Assembly (NCBI GenBank): GCA_947475525.1
Contig: CANJMI010000002.1
Span: 1 to 64,000 of the forward strand
Origin: Polyangiaceae bacterium
GTDB taxonomy: Bacteria > Myxococcota_A > Polyangia > Polyangiales > Polyangiaceae
DNA length: 64,000 bases
Direction of reading: 5' to 3'
Shown here: piece after piece, positions 9,766-18,817 of the stretch
How the letters are laid out: each line of letters begins with the position of its first letter
Position numbering within the stretch: the stretch's first letter is position 1
Made by a program: the position numbers and the translations under genes
Notes under the pieces: generated by a model
What the model was told of the DNA's origin: nothing
Database searches by the model: none
The model's input: only the letters and a program-made list of their open reading frames with translations

Positions 9766-10467
9766 ATGGCCCCCTTCGCCCTTCGCAGCCCGCGCCTTCG
9801 CGAGGCTGGCTTCGCCCACGGATTTTTTACCCGCGCGGTTGCCCCGGATTGGGACGTCGCGTGCGCCGACCTCGGAGTCTCGCGCGAGCGATTGTACCTT
9901 CTCTCCCAGGTGCACGGGACTGCGACCACGCGGCTAACGGGCGCGGAAGATCACCGGTTCGTGCGGGCAGTGGAGGGCGACATCACCGTCTCGTCCACTC
10001 CAGGCGTAGCTTGCGGGACACGCGTGGCCGATTGCGCCCCGGTGTTGCTTGCCTGCCCCGACACCGGAGCGGCGGCGGCCGTGCACAGCGGTTGGCGCGG
10101 CACGGTGCAAGGTGCGGTCGCGGCTGGCGTGCGTGCCCTTCGCGAGGGCGCGGAGACAGGAGCGCTTGTGGCAGCAGTCGGCCCCCTCATCGAGGTTTGC
10201 TGTTTCGAAGTTGGCGAGGACGTCGCCGCGGAACTTGCCGCGAGTACCGAGCTTGGCGACGCCGTCATCGACCGAGGTCACGCGAAGCCCCATGTCGATA
10301 TGCGCCGCGTGATCACAGCCCAGCTCGAAGCGCTCGGTGTGACGCAGGTCGATCACGTCGGCGGCTGCACTCGTTGCGAGAGCGAATCGTTTCATTCTTT
10401 CAGGAGGGACGGCGCGGCGTCGGGCCGGCTGCTCGCGGCGATCGTGGCGCGTGGGCCTCGCGGTTAG
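9766..10467 (+). CDS. pgeF: Peptidoglycan editing factor PgeF / YfiH-family (laccase-domain) protein
   Basis: The product carries the YfiH signature in order: SQVHGT, then EGDITVSS, a VADCAPVLLA block, AAAVHSGWRGTVQG, and CTRCESESFHSFRRDG near the C-terminus. The His and Cys residues of these blocks form the metal-binding active site. The family removes mis-incorporated residues from peptidoglycan precursors in E. coli and includes purine-nucleoside-cleaving members. ATG 9766 gives 233 residues; an in-frame ATG at 9733 would add 11 and nearly touch the divergent kinase start. The nearby class A PBP fits a cell-wall role. Confidence 0.88.
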   Translation: MAPFALRSPRLREAGFAHGFFTRAVAPDWDVACADLGVSRERLYLLSQVHGTATTRLTGAEDHRFVRAVEGDITVSSTPGVACGTRVADCAPVLLACPDTGAAAAVHSGWRGTVQGAVAAGVRALREGAETGALVAAVGPLIEVCCFEVGEDVAAELAASTELGDAVIDRGHAKPHVDMRRVITAQLEALGVTQVDHVGGCTRCESESFHSFRRDGAASGRLLAAIVARGPRG

Positions 10468-10521
10468 CCCGATTTTCCTGAGTGACCCGAGCGGCCGTGC
10501 TCGGATATCCTAGAAGCACGC

Positions 10522-12447
10522 ATGCCATCGCCGAACGATCTCGTGTTCTCGGCGGCCACCGATGTCGGCCGGAAACGCGAACACAACGAAGACAATTTTC
10601 TCGTCGACCACGCGCTTGGGTTGTTCGTCGTGGCCGACGGCATGGGTGGCCACGCCGCTGGAGAAGTCGCGAGCGCAATCGCGGTGCGCACCGTCCACGA
10701 AGTCCTCGCGGGGCACCGCACCGTGCTCCTCGAACGCGCCCTCGCGGGCACCTCGGACAACGAGGGTGGCATTCAGCATGTTCTCACGCTGCTCGAGCAC
10801 GCGGTGAACACCGCCTCCGATCGCGTGCACACCGAAGGCCTTGCCGACACCGCGAAGCGCGGCATGGGCACGACCATCTCGGTGCTCTTGGTTCTCGGCT
10901 CTCACGCGTTCGTGGCTCACGTCGGGGACAGCCGCATCTACATGCTGCGCGCCGGCGCCGTGAGTCAGGTGACGGAGGACCACACCTTGGCCCGCGAGCT
11001 TGTGCGGATGGGCATGGTGAATCCGGAGCAGCTTGCCAATATCCCGCGGAAAAATGCGATTACGCGCGCCGTCGGCGTCTACGCCCACGTCGAGGTCGAC
11101 ACGATGTCGTTCGAAGTGTTGCCAAATGACCAGTTTCTACTCTGCTCGGATGGTCTCTCGGGCTACCTGGACGACTCCGCCCGGCCGATCGCGCCTTTCC
11201 TCGAAGTCGCGGACGGCGACGCCGTCGTACGGGAACTCATTGCATTTGCGAACAGCTGCGGCGGTAAAGACAACATCACGGCAGTGATTGTTCGAGTCCC
11301 CGCCGGCGACGTTTCCGGTGGTTTGCGGGCGAAGCGCGCGGCGTTGAAACGCGAGGTGCTCGCGGCGATCCCGTTGTTCTCTCGGTTGAACGAACGCCAG
11401 CTGATGAGCATGATCGCCGCGACGGAGCTGCAATGCGTCGCCGCGGGCGAGGTCGTGATGCGTGAAGGCGACGCGGGTGACGCCATGTTCGTCATTCTCG
11501 AAGGTCGCCTCCGCGTTGAGAAGGGCGGCGCCGAACTGCGCGAGCTCTCCGTAGGCGACCAGCTCGGCGAGATGGCGCTCATTCGAGTGAGTCCACGCTC
11601 CGCAACCGTGACGGCCATCGTTCCGAGCGAGCTCATCTGCCTCCGCCGCGGCGACTTTTTCGACATTCTGCGAGGCGATCCGCAGGCGGCCGTGAAGCTC
11701 CTCTGGCAATTCATCAACGTCCTCGCCGACCGACTCGAGCAGACCTCCGAGGACTTGTCGCTCGTCCGTCGTGAGTTCGCGGCCGACGTCGTCCGCGTGC
11801 GGTCGGACCGGGCGCCGTCCGAGCGGTCGCAGAGCGACGATCCGTTTGCAGCGTCGTCGCAGGAGCTCCTTGCCGCACGCTCGTTAGGCAGCCCTTACCT
11901 CAGCGCAAATCGTGGCGCCACGCTCGCGGAGGACGGCCGCCGAACGACTGACGTCTCCGCCGCCGTCACCTTGACCGGTCATCCGCGTGCGGCGCTGGCC
12001 ACGTCGTCGGTCGACGGACCACCCTTGCCTCCGCCATCGGACGCGCTCATCACCCCGTCGCCGCCGGTCTTCTCGCCCGCTCCGCCGCGGGAGGAGGATC
12101 TCTATAAAACCAACCCGAACTCACCTCAGGCGAACCGTCGCGACTCGGCCGCCGCCCGCGGAATTGGGGAGCGGCAGCGCCTCGTCACGATGGAGGCGAT
12201 GGGAGCCTCGGAGGCTCCGAGCACTTCCAGGAGCGCGCCGGGCGTCGCGGTCGAAGAAGCCAGGCCGGATTCGCGGCCTCCGTCCGAGGTGGCTGCGCAA
12301 ACGAAGCCATTTAAGCCGTCCAAGCAAACGGTTCGCCTCGACGATGCGGCCGAAGCAATAGGCAGTCTGACCGAAATGCGACGCCAATTCCGCGAGCGCA
12401 TCGCGGCCGAGCGCGGAGAGAAGGACAAGGGCAAGGGCGGCGCCTGA
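10522..12447 (+). CDS. PP2C-family protein phosphatase fused to a cyclic-nucleotide-binding domain
   Basis: Residues about 8-255 form a PP2C/Stp1-type metal-dependent phosphatase, with RKREHNEDNF, VADGMGGHAAG, HVGDSRIYMLR, QVTEDHTLA and the final GGKDNITAVIVR containing the metal ligands. Residues about 280-400 form a cNMP-binding domain, with EVVMREGDAGDAMFVILEG and the phosphate-binding-cassette region LGEMALIRVSPRSATV. The remaining 240 residues are low-complexity Ser/Pro/Ala sequence and probably disordered. It likely dephosphorylates Ser/Thr kinase targets in the cytoplasm under cAMP or cGMP control. The two nearby kinases are plausible partners. Confidence 0.88.
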   Translation: MPSPNDLVFSAATDVGRKREHNEDNFLVDHALGLFVVADGMGGHAAGEVASAIAVRTVHEVLAGHRTVLLERALAGTSDNEGGIQHVLTLLEHAVNTASDRVHTEGLADTAKRGMGTTISVLLVLGSHAFVAHVGDSRIYMLRAGAVSQVTEDHTLARELVRMGMVNPEQLANIPRKNAITRAVGVYAHVEVDTMSFEVLPNDQFLLCSDGLSGYLDDSARPIAPFLEVADGDAVVRELIAFANSCGGKDNITAVIVRVPAGDVSGGLRAKRAALKREVLAAIPLFSRLNERQLMSMIAATELQCVAAGEVVMREGDAGDAMFVILEGRLRVEKGGAELRELSVGDQLGEMALIRVSPRSATVTAIVPSELICLRRGDFFDILRGDPQAAVKLLWQFINVLADRLEQTSEDLSLVRREFAADVVRVRSDRAPSERSQSDDPFAASSQELLAARSLGSPYLSANRGATLAEDGRRTTDVSAAVTLTGHPRAALATSSVDGPPLPPPSDALITPSPPVFSPAPPREEDLYKTNPNSPQANRRDSAAARGIGERQRLVTMEAMGASEAPSTSRSAPGVAVEEARPDSRPPSEVAAQTKPFKPSKQTVRLDDAAEAIGSLTEMRRQFRERIAAERGEKDKGKGGA

Positions 12448-12510
12448 GCTCCTCGGCCGATCTAGGGTGTAGTCACTCGTCGGGCCCTGTACTAGCTTGC
12501 GCATGGACCC

Positions 12511-14052
12511 ATGGCTCTGCGCACGTCGAGGTTGACCCGTCTGACTGCATGGACCGCGCTCGTCGCGGCATCATTCCCATGCGTCGCGCTCGCTGATGAC
12601 CAGAAGGAGCGCCTGCGACCGCGAGTGATGCAGGAGCCCGGTGAGGTCGTCGATGTGATCGACGCGTTCGACGAAGGAGATCCTTTCGACATCGCCGTCT
12701 CGGTCGGGTTTCAGTACCTCTCGAAGCGCGCACGGATCCTGAGAGAAACGCCCATCTTCGAGCCCGGCCTGACGAACGGTGGGTTCACCTCCCGCACGAT
12801 GAACGTCGGCCAGTTCGTTGGTGTGAGCTCTGTCCTCACGCCGCGGGTGGACATCGGTCTCTACAAGGACTTCGCCCTCTATTCCCGCATTCCGATCACA
12901 CTCAGCGACGAGCAGCGCATCGATGACCTCAACGGTTCGGCGGCCCAGGCGGCGGTCGTCGCCGCCGGTGGCTCGGGTGAGGGCGCGCTCTTCAGCTTGC
13001 CGTTTCGCTCGCCGACCCGCAGTGGCGTTCAGTACGTCGCCGTCGGTCTCGACTACTCGATTCTGAACCAGGCGCGAGACGCCACGAAGCCAACCTGGAC
13101 GTTCGGTCTGGAGTCACGCATCAGCGTCGGCACGCCGATGCACGCGTGCAACATCAGCAAAGAACCTAAGTGCACGCACGCGGGCGACATCAATCGCAAC
13201 GGGCAGTTCGACGCGAGCGTGACCGGAAAAAACGGCCTTCAGCTTGAATCGCAGGGCCTCTCGTCGCGCTCGGCGGGCGTGACTCGCGGAACGGTCGGCC
13301 TCGAAGCTCACTCGTGGATCTCGAAGCGCATCAAGTACGTCGAGCCTTACGGTGGTTTTTCCGCGCTCGCCGAGTTTCAGCAGGGCGAGGAGAGCGATTT
13401 TGGCACGACGGATCTTCAGGGTGCCCTGGTCAATCACCCGCCAATCGTCGGAACCGTCAGTCTCGGCTTGATGGTCCACCCCTGGGAAAACCGCGAAAAA
13501 TTCAGCCGCCTGAGCTTCGACTTCCGGTTCGATGGCACGTACCACTCGGAGGGTCGAGACTACTCGGAGCTCTTCGACGCGCTCGGCTCGAGCAGCGCGC
13601 CTTCGCTGCGCAGCCCAAAATGGGCGCGATTTCGGGGCTGCGTGGCCGCGGATGGTTGCAGCGGCGAGACGATCAGCGTCGTCGACGAGTCTTCGCAGAA
13701 ATCGTACTTCACCGGTCTCACGGTGGTCGAAGCCTACGGCAGCTACCGCGCCTCGAGCTCGCTTACCTGGCGCATCGCGGAGCACGTCAAGCTCAACTTC
13801 GGCGTGGCAACACGCTTCGATCAGGCACACGGAATTTCGCACGACCAGCCGTGCAACCCGAACTTCAAGGACAACCCCTACGAGAGCGGCCCCTGCCACT
13901 TCACGACGGGCACCGGTCCGACCCCTGCAGTCGGCGCGACGGGCATTCCCAATCCGGCCTACCGTCCAACGATCAACGCTGTCGGTCGGCGATTTTTCGT
14001 CGATGAGAGCACCACGTACGAGATATTTGCTCGAGGCGTCGTCCTTTTCTGA
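12511..14052 (+). CDS. Predicted outer-membrane beta-barrel protein, function unknown
   Basis: A Sec signal peptide (about 1-29, ending ALA-DD) precedes about 480 residues rich in alternating polar and hydrophobic strands, aromatic residues and Gly. The protein ends in GVVLF with a C-terminal Phe, as recognised by the BAM machinery. These are features of an outer-membrane barrel. The middle contains three short loops with Cys pairs that could be extracellular disulfide loops. No named family is recognised. Its stop codon overlaps the start of the RluA gene (TGATG), so the two are translationally coupled. Confidence 0.7.
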   Translation: MALRTSRLTRLTAWTALVAASFPCVALADDQKERLRPRVMQEPGEVVDVIDAFDEGDPFDIAVSVGFQYLSKRARILRETPIFEPGLTNGGFTSRTMNVGQFVGVSSVLTPRVDIGLYKDFALYSRIPITLSDEQRIDDLNGSAAQAAVVAAGGSGEGALFSLPFRSPTRSGVQYVAVGLDYSILNQARDATKPTWTFGLESRISVGTPMHACNISKEPKCTHAGDINRNGQFDASVTGKNGLQLESQGLSSRSAGVTRGTVGLEAHSWISKRIKYVEPYGGFSALAEFQQGEESDFGTTDLQGALVNHPPIVGTVSLGLMVHPWENREKFSRLSFDFRFDGTYHSEGRDYSELFDALGSSSAPSLRSPKWARFRGCVAADGCSGETISVVDESSQKSYFTGLTVVEAYGSYRASSSLTWRIAEHVKLNFGVATRFDQAHGISHDQPCNPNFKDNPYESGPCHFTTGTGPTPAVGATGIPNPAYRPTINAVGRRFFVDESTTYEIFARGVVLF

Positions 14053-14984
14053 TGCAACTCGCCGTCGAGACTTCTGAGGTTGGCGAGCGAATCGACAAGG
14101 TCGTCGCGCGTCGAGCTGAGATTGGCCGCGCTCGCGTCGGTCAGCTCTTCGCGGAGGGCGCGATCTTCCTCATCGACGCCGACGGTCGCCGGCGCAAAGC
14201 GCGCAAAGGTGACCGAGCGGCCGCAGGAACGACCATCGTTCTCGACGTCGAGGATACGGCCCTCGAACTCTCAGCGGTGGCCGATTCGGACGTCGCACTT
14301 CACGTTGTTTTCGAGCGCGACGACCTCGTGGTCGTCGAGAAGCCCGCGCGTGTAGCGAGTGCGCCGATCGCGAGCGGCGAAGGCGGCACGATCGCCAATG
14401 CGCTGCGGGCTCGCTACCCAGAGATGGCCACCGTCGGCTTCTCGCCCCGCGAGCCTGGTCTTTGCCATCGCCTCGACACGGACACCTCCGGCCTGTTGCT
14501 CGCTGCGCGTACACCCGCGGCGTTCGACGCGATCGTGGCCGGCATGAAGTACGGCGCGCTCGACAAGCGCTATCTCCTCGTTTGCGAGCTCGTCGATGGC
14601 TCCGTGCTCGAGGAGAGCGGCTCGATCGACTTGCCGCTCGCAGGACACCCGAGCGATGCGCGACGCGTTGTGGCTTGCCGCGACGCCGTGCAAACCGAGC
14701 GCTTGCGTGCCCGGCCCGCGCTCACGAGCTACCGCGTCCTTCGGCGTTCAGGTAGCCGTGCACTCGTCGAAGCGAGCGCATCGAAGGCTTTCCGCCATCA
14801 AATTCGCGCGCATTTTTCCGCGATTGGCGCTCCACTGGTCGGTGACGCGCTCTACGGGACGGCGACTGAGCTTGGGCGTCATGCCCTGCACGCGAGCCGC
14901 CTTGCCTGGGCGGGTGATGCCGCTGTTGCCCCATTCGACATCGAGTCCGCGCTGCCTCTCGAGCTCGCGGCGTTACTCGACTGA
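14052..14984 (+). CDS. RluA-family ribosomal RNA pseudouridine synthase
   Basis: The protein starts with an S4-like RNA-binding segment (about 10-65). The catalytic domain contains the RluA signature HRLDTDTSGLLL with catalytic Asp142, and the later conserved block AFRHQIRAHFSAIGAPLVGD. Family members convert uridine to pseudouridine in 23S rRNA or tRNA; whether this is RluC- or RluD-like cannot be decided here. The length of 310 residues is typical. The ATG overlaps the stop of the upstream barrel gene. Confidence 0.9.
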   Translation: MQLAVETSEVGERIDKVVARRAEIGRARVGQLFAEGAIFLIDADGRRRKARKGDRAAAGTTIVLDVEDTALELSAVADSDVALHVVFERDDLVVVEKPARVASAPIASGEGGTIANALRARYPEMATVGFSPREPGLCHRLDTDTSGLLLAARTPAAFDAIVAGMKYGALDKRYLLVCELVDGSVLEESGSIDLPLAGHPSDARRVVACRDAVQTERLRARPALTSYRVLRRSGSRALVEASASKAFRHQIRAHFSAIGAPLVGDALYGTATELGRHALHASRLAWAGDAAVAPFDIESALPLELAALLD

Positions 14985-15042
14985 CGGCCCCTCGCGGTTT
15001 GGCTTGTGGGCTCTTCGCGTGACCGCTTGTCGCGGCGGAGCG

Positions 15043-18000
15043 TCACTTCTTTTTCGGCACGAGTCGGACCGAGCGGTGCAGCATTCGGTCGACGTCGCGC
15101 AACCATGCCCGCCACTTTGCGTAGTCGACGACTTCGATCCGTGAGGCGTCGAAGCGGAGTGAGCGCGCGATCACGAGTTTTTTCCCATCGCGAGACAGCG
15201 TGAAGCTCTGGCGCGCGGTGCCGAGATTGCCCGCGGCGAGTTCGTCGTTGGGCGGCAGCGCGGCGAGTCGGAACCCGTCGGGCAGCGCGACTTCGATGGT
15301 GACATCATGGTGCGAGGGTGCGAGTTGCGGCGGCAATTGCACTGGCAATGTGCGCCTCGCGAGCGGTGCGAGCTCGGTCGCGAGGGGCGTGCCTGGGGCG
15401 ATGGCGAGAACGAGTTCAGCCCCTTCGTGGCGTGCGAGCGTGCGCGAGCTTGCGCGGTAGTCGACCTTTGCGGCACCTCCGGGAAGTGCCCCGTCGAAGC
15501 CGACCTCGGGCTCGAGCTTTGCGTTTGGAAGGCTGCGAGCGAGCAGGTTCGCCTCGACCCACTGAGCGCGTGCGTCGGCTTGGCCGAGGTGGGTTCGCAG
15601 GAAGAAGGCCGAGTCGCCGACGTGGAGTTCGGAGGCGTTGATGGTGGCGCTCCCGTCGTCCTCGAGCTTGAGCTTCCACGTCGAGACTACCCCGTGCTCA
15701 TCGGGATTCGATGCAGGCGTCGGAATCACGCGTGCATCGCCTTCGGCCACGAGCACGGCCGCCGCGCGCGCGTCCATCGACGGCGGCGCTCCGAGGCGAC
15801 TCTGCGGACTCGTCGCATCGAGGAACCGGCCGCCCTCTCCCTCGGGGAGGAACACGATCCCGTGATCAAACATTGGTATGGCGATCTTCGATTCGAACAA
15901 GAGCCGCGGCTGGGCGGTCAGGCGCGTCTGAATCAGCACCTCGGTCGCTTCGATGCCGACGGCTCGAAGCAGGCTTATCAGCAGGTTCGCTTTGTCGTCA
16001 CAGTCACCCTGGCGTCGCGCGAGCAAGTGTTGCGGACGGTTCGGTAGCCACCACTCGCCCGAGGCATAGTTGACGTAACGGATGTCGTCCGCGACGTAGT
16101 TGAAGAGCGCCTCGAGCTTCTCCTCGCGCGTTGTCTTCCCCACCGTAATTTCGCGCGCGACTTGCTTGATTTGCTCGTCGGGTTCCGTGAAGCCTTCGAT
16201 CGCGCCGCGGTACCATGTGACGAAGTCTCGCCACGTCGGGTAAATCGAGCCGACGACCACCGGCATCGTCTCGCTCGCGGGCGGTGCGAGCGGCTCGTCG
16301 GCGAGCGTGGGGGGGTTATCCCAGATGAGCTGCGTGATGGTGCGGTCTCCGACCTGGCTCTCGATGCGCCTGTCCGGCTTGCCGCCGATTACATCGAACG
16401 CGAGGGGCGAGCCCCGTGGCGTGTCGATCACGACTTCGTTGTAGAGGACCGGGTGGGTGGCCACGGCTCCGACGTAGTCGACGAAATAGAACGGCGCGTC
16501 GCCGCGTCGACCGACCGGCCCGGGGGTGAAGGAGCGTACGGCCACTTCGATGACGTCACCGCGCCGCAGGGCTGGCCAGCGGAGGAGAGAGCCCGAACCA
16601 TCCTTCTCTTCGGGCGTCAGCACGGTGCCGTCTGGGCGGTGGACACGGGCGAGCAGAAGCTCACTCGTGTCGCTCGCCTCGGGCACTTGTTCGTAGCGGT
16701 CGTCCTCGGTGCGCGGCTCCACAAGGATCTCGCGCGCATAGTGAATCGTCTGGGAAATGCGCTTGTCAGGGTGCATTCGAACGACGCGTCGCCAGTGTAC
16801 TTGGCGCTCGAACATGCCTTCTTTCGGTGCCGGCCGAGCCTTCACCCGGTCGAGAAATTCCTTCGGCGGCACAAGGAACGCGACGTCCGGTCCGAGGTCG
16901 ACCGTGGCTCCCTGCTTGCCATCGCGGAAGGCGAGCTCGGCGGAGAGGGTCGCGTCGCCCGGCTCGAGTTCGTGCGCCCGAGCGAGTGCCCGCCGGACCG
17001 CCGCCTCGTTGCCCGAATGGCCGGCAGAGAGACTTTGCGCCACGCCGAGATGCGCTCCGGCGCGGTTTGGCGAAAGTCCCGCGGACGTCTCGAAGACGCG
17101 ACGTGCGGTGTCGGTACGACCGATCGCCAGGAGCGCGTGACCGATGCGATCGAGCGCGACGGCCTCGGTCGTATGAAACAGGTCTGCGCGCGCGGCAGCT
17201 TCGGCGGCGCTGCTGCCCAGGAGTTGGTGTGCCGCGACGAACGGCGCACCGCGGTAGCCCGGCGCAATCTCGACGAGGCGTTGCATCGCTCCGAGGTGAA
17301 CGGTCGGCCGCGAGCCCTTGGTGAATTGGGCGAGCGCGCGCCAGAGGGCCTCGGGGGTACGGCGGGCCTCTTTGGTAGCGACGGCTTCGAGCAGCGCGAT
17401 GCCCTTCAAGCGAAGGCCCGGGTTGCCGAGCCGCGCGAAGATCTCCGCCCGAATGAGCTCGGCTTGCGAATCGTGCGCCGCTGCGAAAGGCAGCTCTCCC
17501 GCGGAGGCGAGTGCGAGATCGTGCTGCAGTGACCCGAGCTGCGCGAGGATCAGCGCTCGCTGCGCAAATGACTGCACATTGCCGTCTTTTTCGGCGATCG
17601 CCTGTTCGTGGGCTCGACGCAACCAGCCTGAGCGATTCGCGCCAAACGGCGCAAGGTAGCCCGCGACGGCGAGGGTCTCGGCATCCACGTGCGGCGTCGC
17701 GGCGATAAGACCGAGCATGCCAGGTGCACGTGGACTTTGGAGGTCGTCGGCTCCCGCGAGAATGCGCACGACGGCCGCTCGGAGTGAGTCGGTGACGCTC
17801 GGCTGCGGTCCGAGGAGGATGGCTCGCTCGAAGGCCGTCTCCAAGCGGCTCATCGGCTCCGCTGGGGCGCGGCGAGCACGCTCGAGTGCGCGTTGAAGAG
17901 TGCCCGCGTCGGAGGAGCTCACGAGCTCGAGCGGCGAACCCTCGGGCGATGAAAAGCGAAGGCGCACCCGACCGTCGTCACCTTGTGCTCCTGTGCACAC

Positions 18001-18786
18001 CTTGATCGAGACCAGGTGCTCGCCGGCGCTTGCATCGAGTCGCGCCGCCGCCCGGTCGAGCATCGCCCGACGATGGTGCTCGAGGCTCGCCCCCACCTCA
18101 ACCCCGTCCCATCGCACTCGGAAACTCCCGCTCGTGGCAACGTGAAGGACGAGCGGTCCCGCTGCGGCGACGGTGACGGCGCTCGACAAATAGCTGCACG
18201 ACTCGCGACGTGGATGGACGTAGAGATCAAGCGGTAGACCTCGCGCGGTCACCGTTGGGACGAGGCTGCGAATCGGGCGCACGGCGATCGCGCCCCAGGA
18301 GGCGTCGGCGGTGCGAAAGTCGAAGCCTTCGGATTCAACGCCTTCCTGTTTGGCGATCCCGCCGCCGGTGTCCTCGAACGGGCCAAGAATGGAAAACGTC
18401 CGCAACACCCCGTTCTCGGTCGCCCCCACGATCGGCAAGGCCGCATCGGCACCGAGTTGAACTTCCGTTTCGGGCTTGAGGGCGAGGGCCAGCCAGCGCG
18501 CTTGGTCCAGCACCGGTCCGGCGCCTTTGCCGAGCTCCGCGAGCGCCGCACGCGCCTTGCCCGCGGAGGCCTCCGGCGCGAGTGATGCGAGGAAAAGCAC
18601 GCGCGCCAAGGCGTCTTTCGGGGACGCGGCCGATGCACGCGCGGCTCGGTCGACCATCGTATCGGGCGACGCGGCGAGCCAACGCGCGTCGGGATGGGGC
18701 GTTGCCGCAGCGGGCCCTTCTGAGGCTACCCCGCCGAGCAGCAGGGTCGTCGTGATGACGGCGGTCCGAACGAGTGTGCGGCGCAT
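15043..18786 (-). CDS. Large exported DUF3857/transglutaminase-domain protein with TPR-like repeats
   Basis: A signal peptide (MRRTLVRTAVITTTLLLGGVA) is followed by about 600 residues of Ala/Leu-rich helical, TPR-like sequence. A DUF3857 domain (about 655-830) and a transglutaminase-like core follow. The core has Cys929 in GDCDDKANLL, His975 in FDHGIVF and Asp990 in FLDATS, so the catalytic triad is complete. A beta-rich C-terminal region makes up the last 230 residues. The DUF3857-transglutaminase pair is common in Bacteroidetes and myxobacteria as a periplasmic protein of unknown role. At 1247 residues it is about twice the length of the simple version. Confidence 0.85.
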   Translation of the reverse strand: MRRTLVRTAVITTTLLLGGVASEGPAAATPHPDARWLAASPDTMVDRAARASAASPKDALARVLFLASLAPEASAGKARAALAELGKGAGPVLDQARWLALALKPETEVQLGADAALPIVGATENGVLRTFSILGPFEDTGGGIAKQEGVESEGFDFRTADASWGAIAVRPIRSLVPTVTARGLPLDLYVHPRRESCSYLSSAVTVAAAGPLVLHVATSGSFRVRWDGVEVGASLEHHRRAMLDRAAARLDASAGEHLVSIKVCTGAQGDDGRVRLRFSSPEGSPLELVSSSDAGTLQRALERARRAPAEPMSRLETAFERAILLGPQPSVTDSLRAAVVRILAGADDLQSPRAPGMLGLIAATPHVDAETLAVAGYLAPFGANRSGWLRRAHEQAIAEKDGNVQSFAQRALILAQLGSLQHDLALASAGELPFAAAHDSQAELIRAEIFARLGNPGLRLKGIALLEAVATKEARRTPEALWRALAQFTKGSRPTVHLGAMQRLVEIAPGYRGAPFVAAHQLLGSSAAEAAARADLFHTTEAVALDRIGHALLAIGRTDTARRVFETSAGLSPNRAGAHLGVAQSLSAGHSGNEAAVRRALARAHELEPGDATLSAELAFRDGKQGATVDLGPDVAFLVPPKEFLDRVKARPAPKEGMFERQVHWRRVVRMHPDKRISQTIHYAREILVEPRTEDDRYEQVPEASDTSELLLARVHRPDGTVLTPEEKDGSGSLLRWPALRRGDVIEVAVRSFTPGPVGRRGDAPFYFVDYVGAVATHPVLYNEVVIDTPRGSPLAFDVIGGKPDRRIESQVGDRTITQLIWDNPPTLADEPLAPPASETMPVVVGSIYPTWRDFVTWYRGAIEGFTEPDEQIKQVAREITVGKTTREEKLEALFNYVADDIRYVNYASGEWWLPNRPQHLLARRQGDCDDKANLLISLLRAVGIEATEVLIQTRLTAQPRLLFESKIAIPMFDHGIVFLPEGEGGRFLDATSPQSRLGAPPSMDARAAAVLVAEGDARVIPTPASNPDEHGVVSTWKLKLEDDGSATINASELHVGDSAFFLRTHLGQADARAQWVEANLLARSLPNAKLEPEVGFDGALPGGAAKVDYRASSRTLARHEGAELVLAIAPGTPLATELAPLARRTLPVQLPPQLAPSHHDVTIEVALPDGFRLAALPPNDELAAGNLGTARQSFTLSRDGKKLVIARSLRFDASRIEVVDYAKWRAWLRDVDRMLHRSVRLVPKKK

Positions 18787-18817
18787 TCAACACGCATAGC
18801 AGGTCGCCCGCTCCGCC

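Noticed and set aside
16162-17532. Plus-strand 456-residue open frame opposite the DUF3857/transglutaminase gene
   Set aside because: It is antisense to a gene with clear catalytic motifs. Its composition is typical of a GC-rich shadow.
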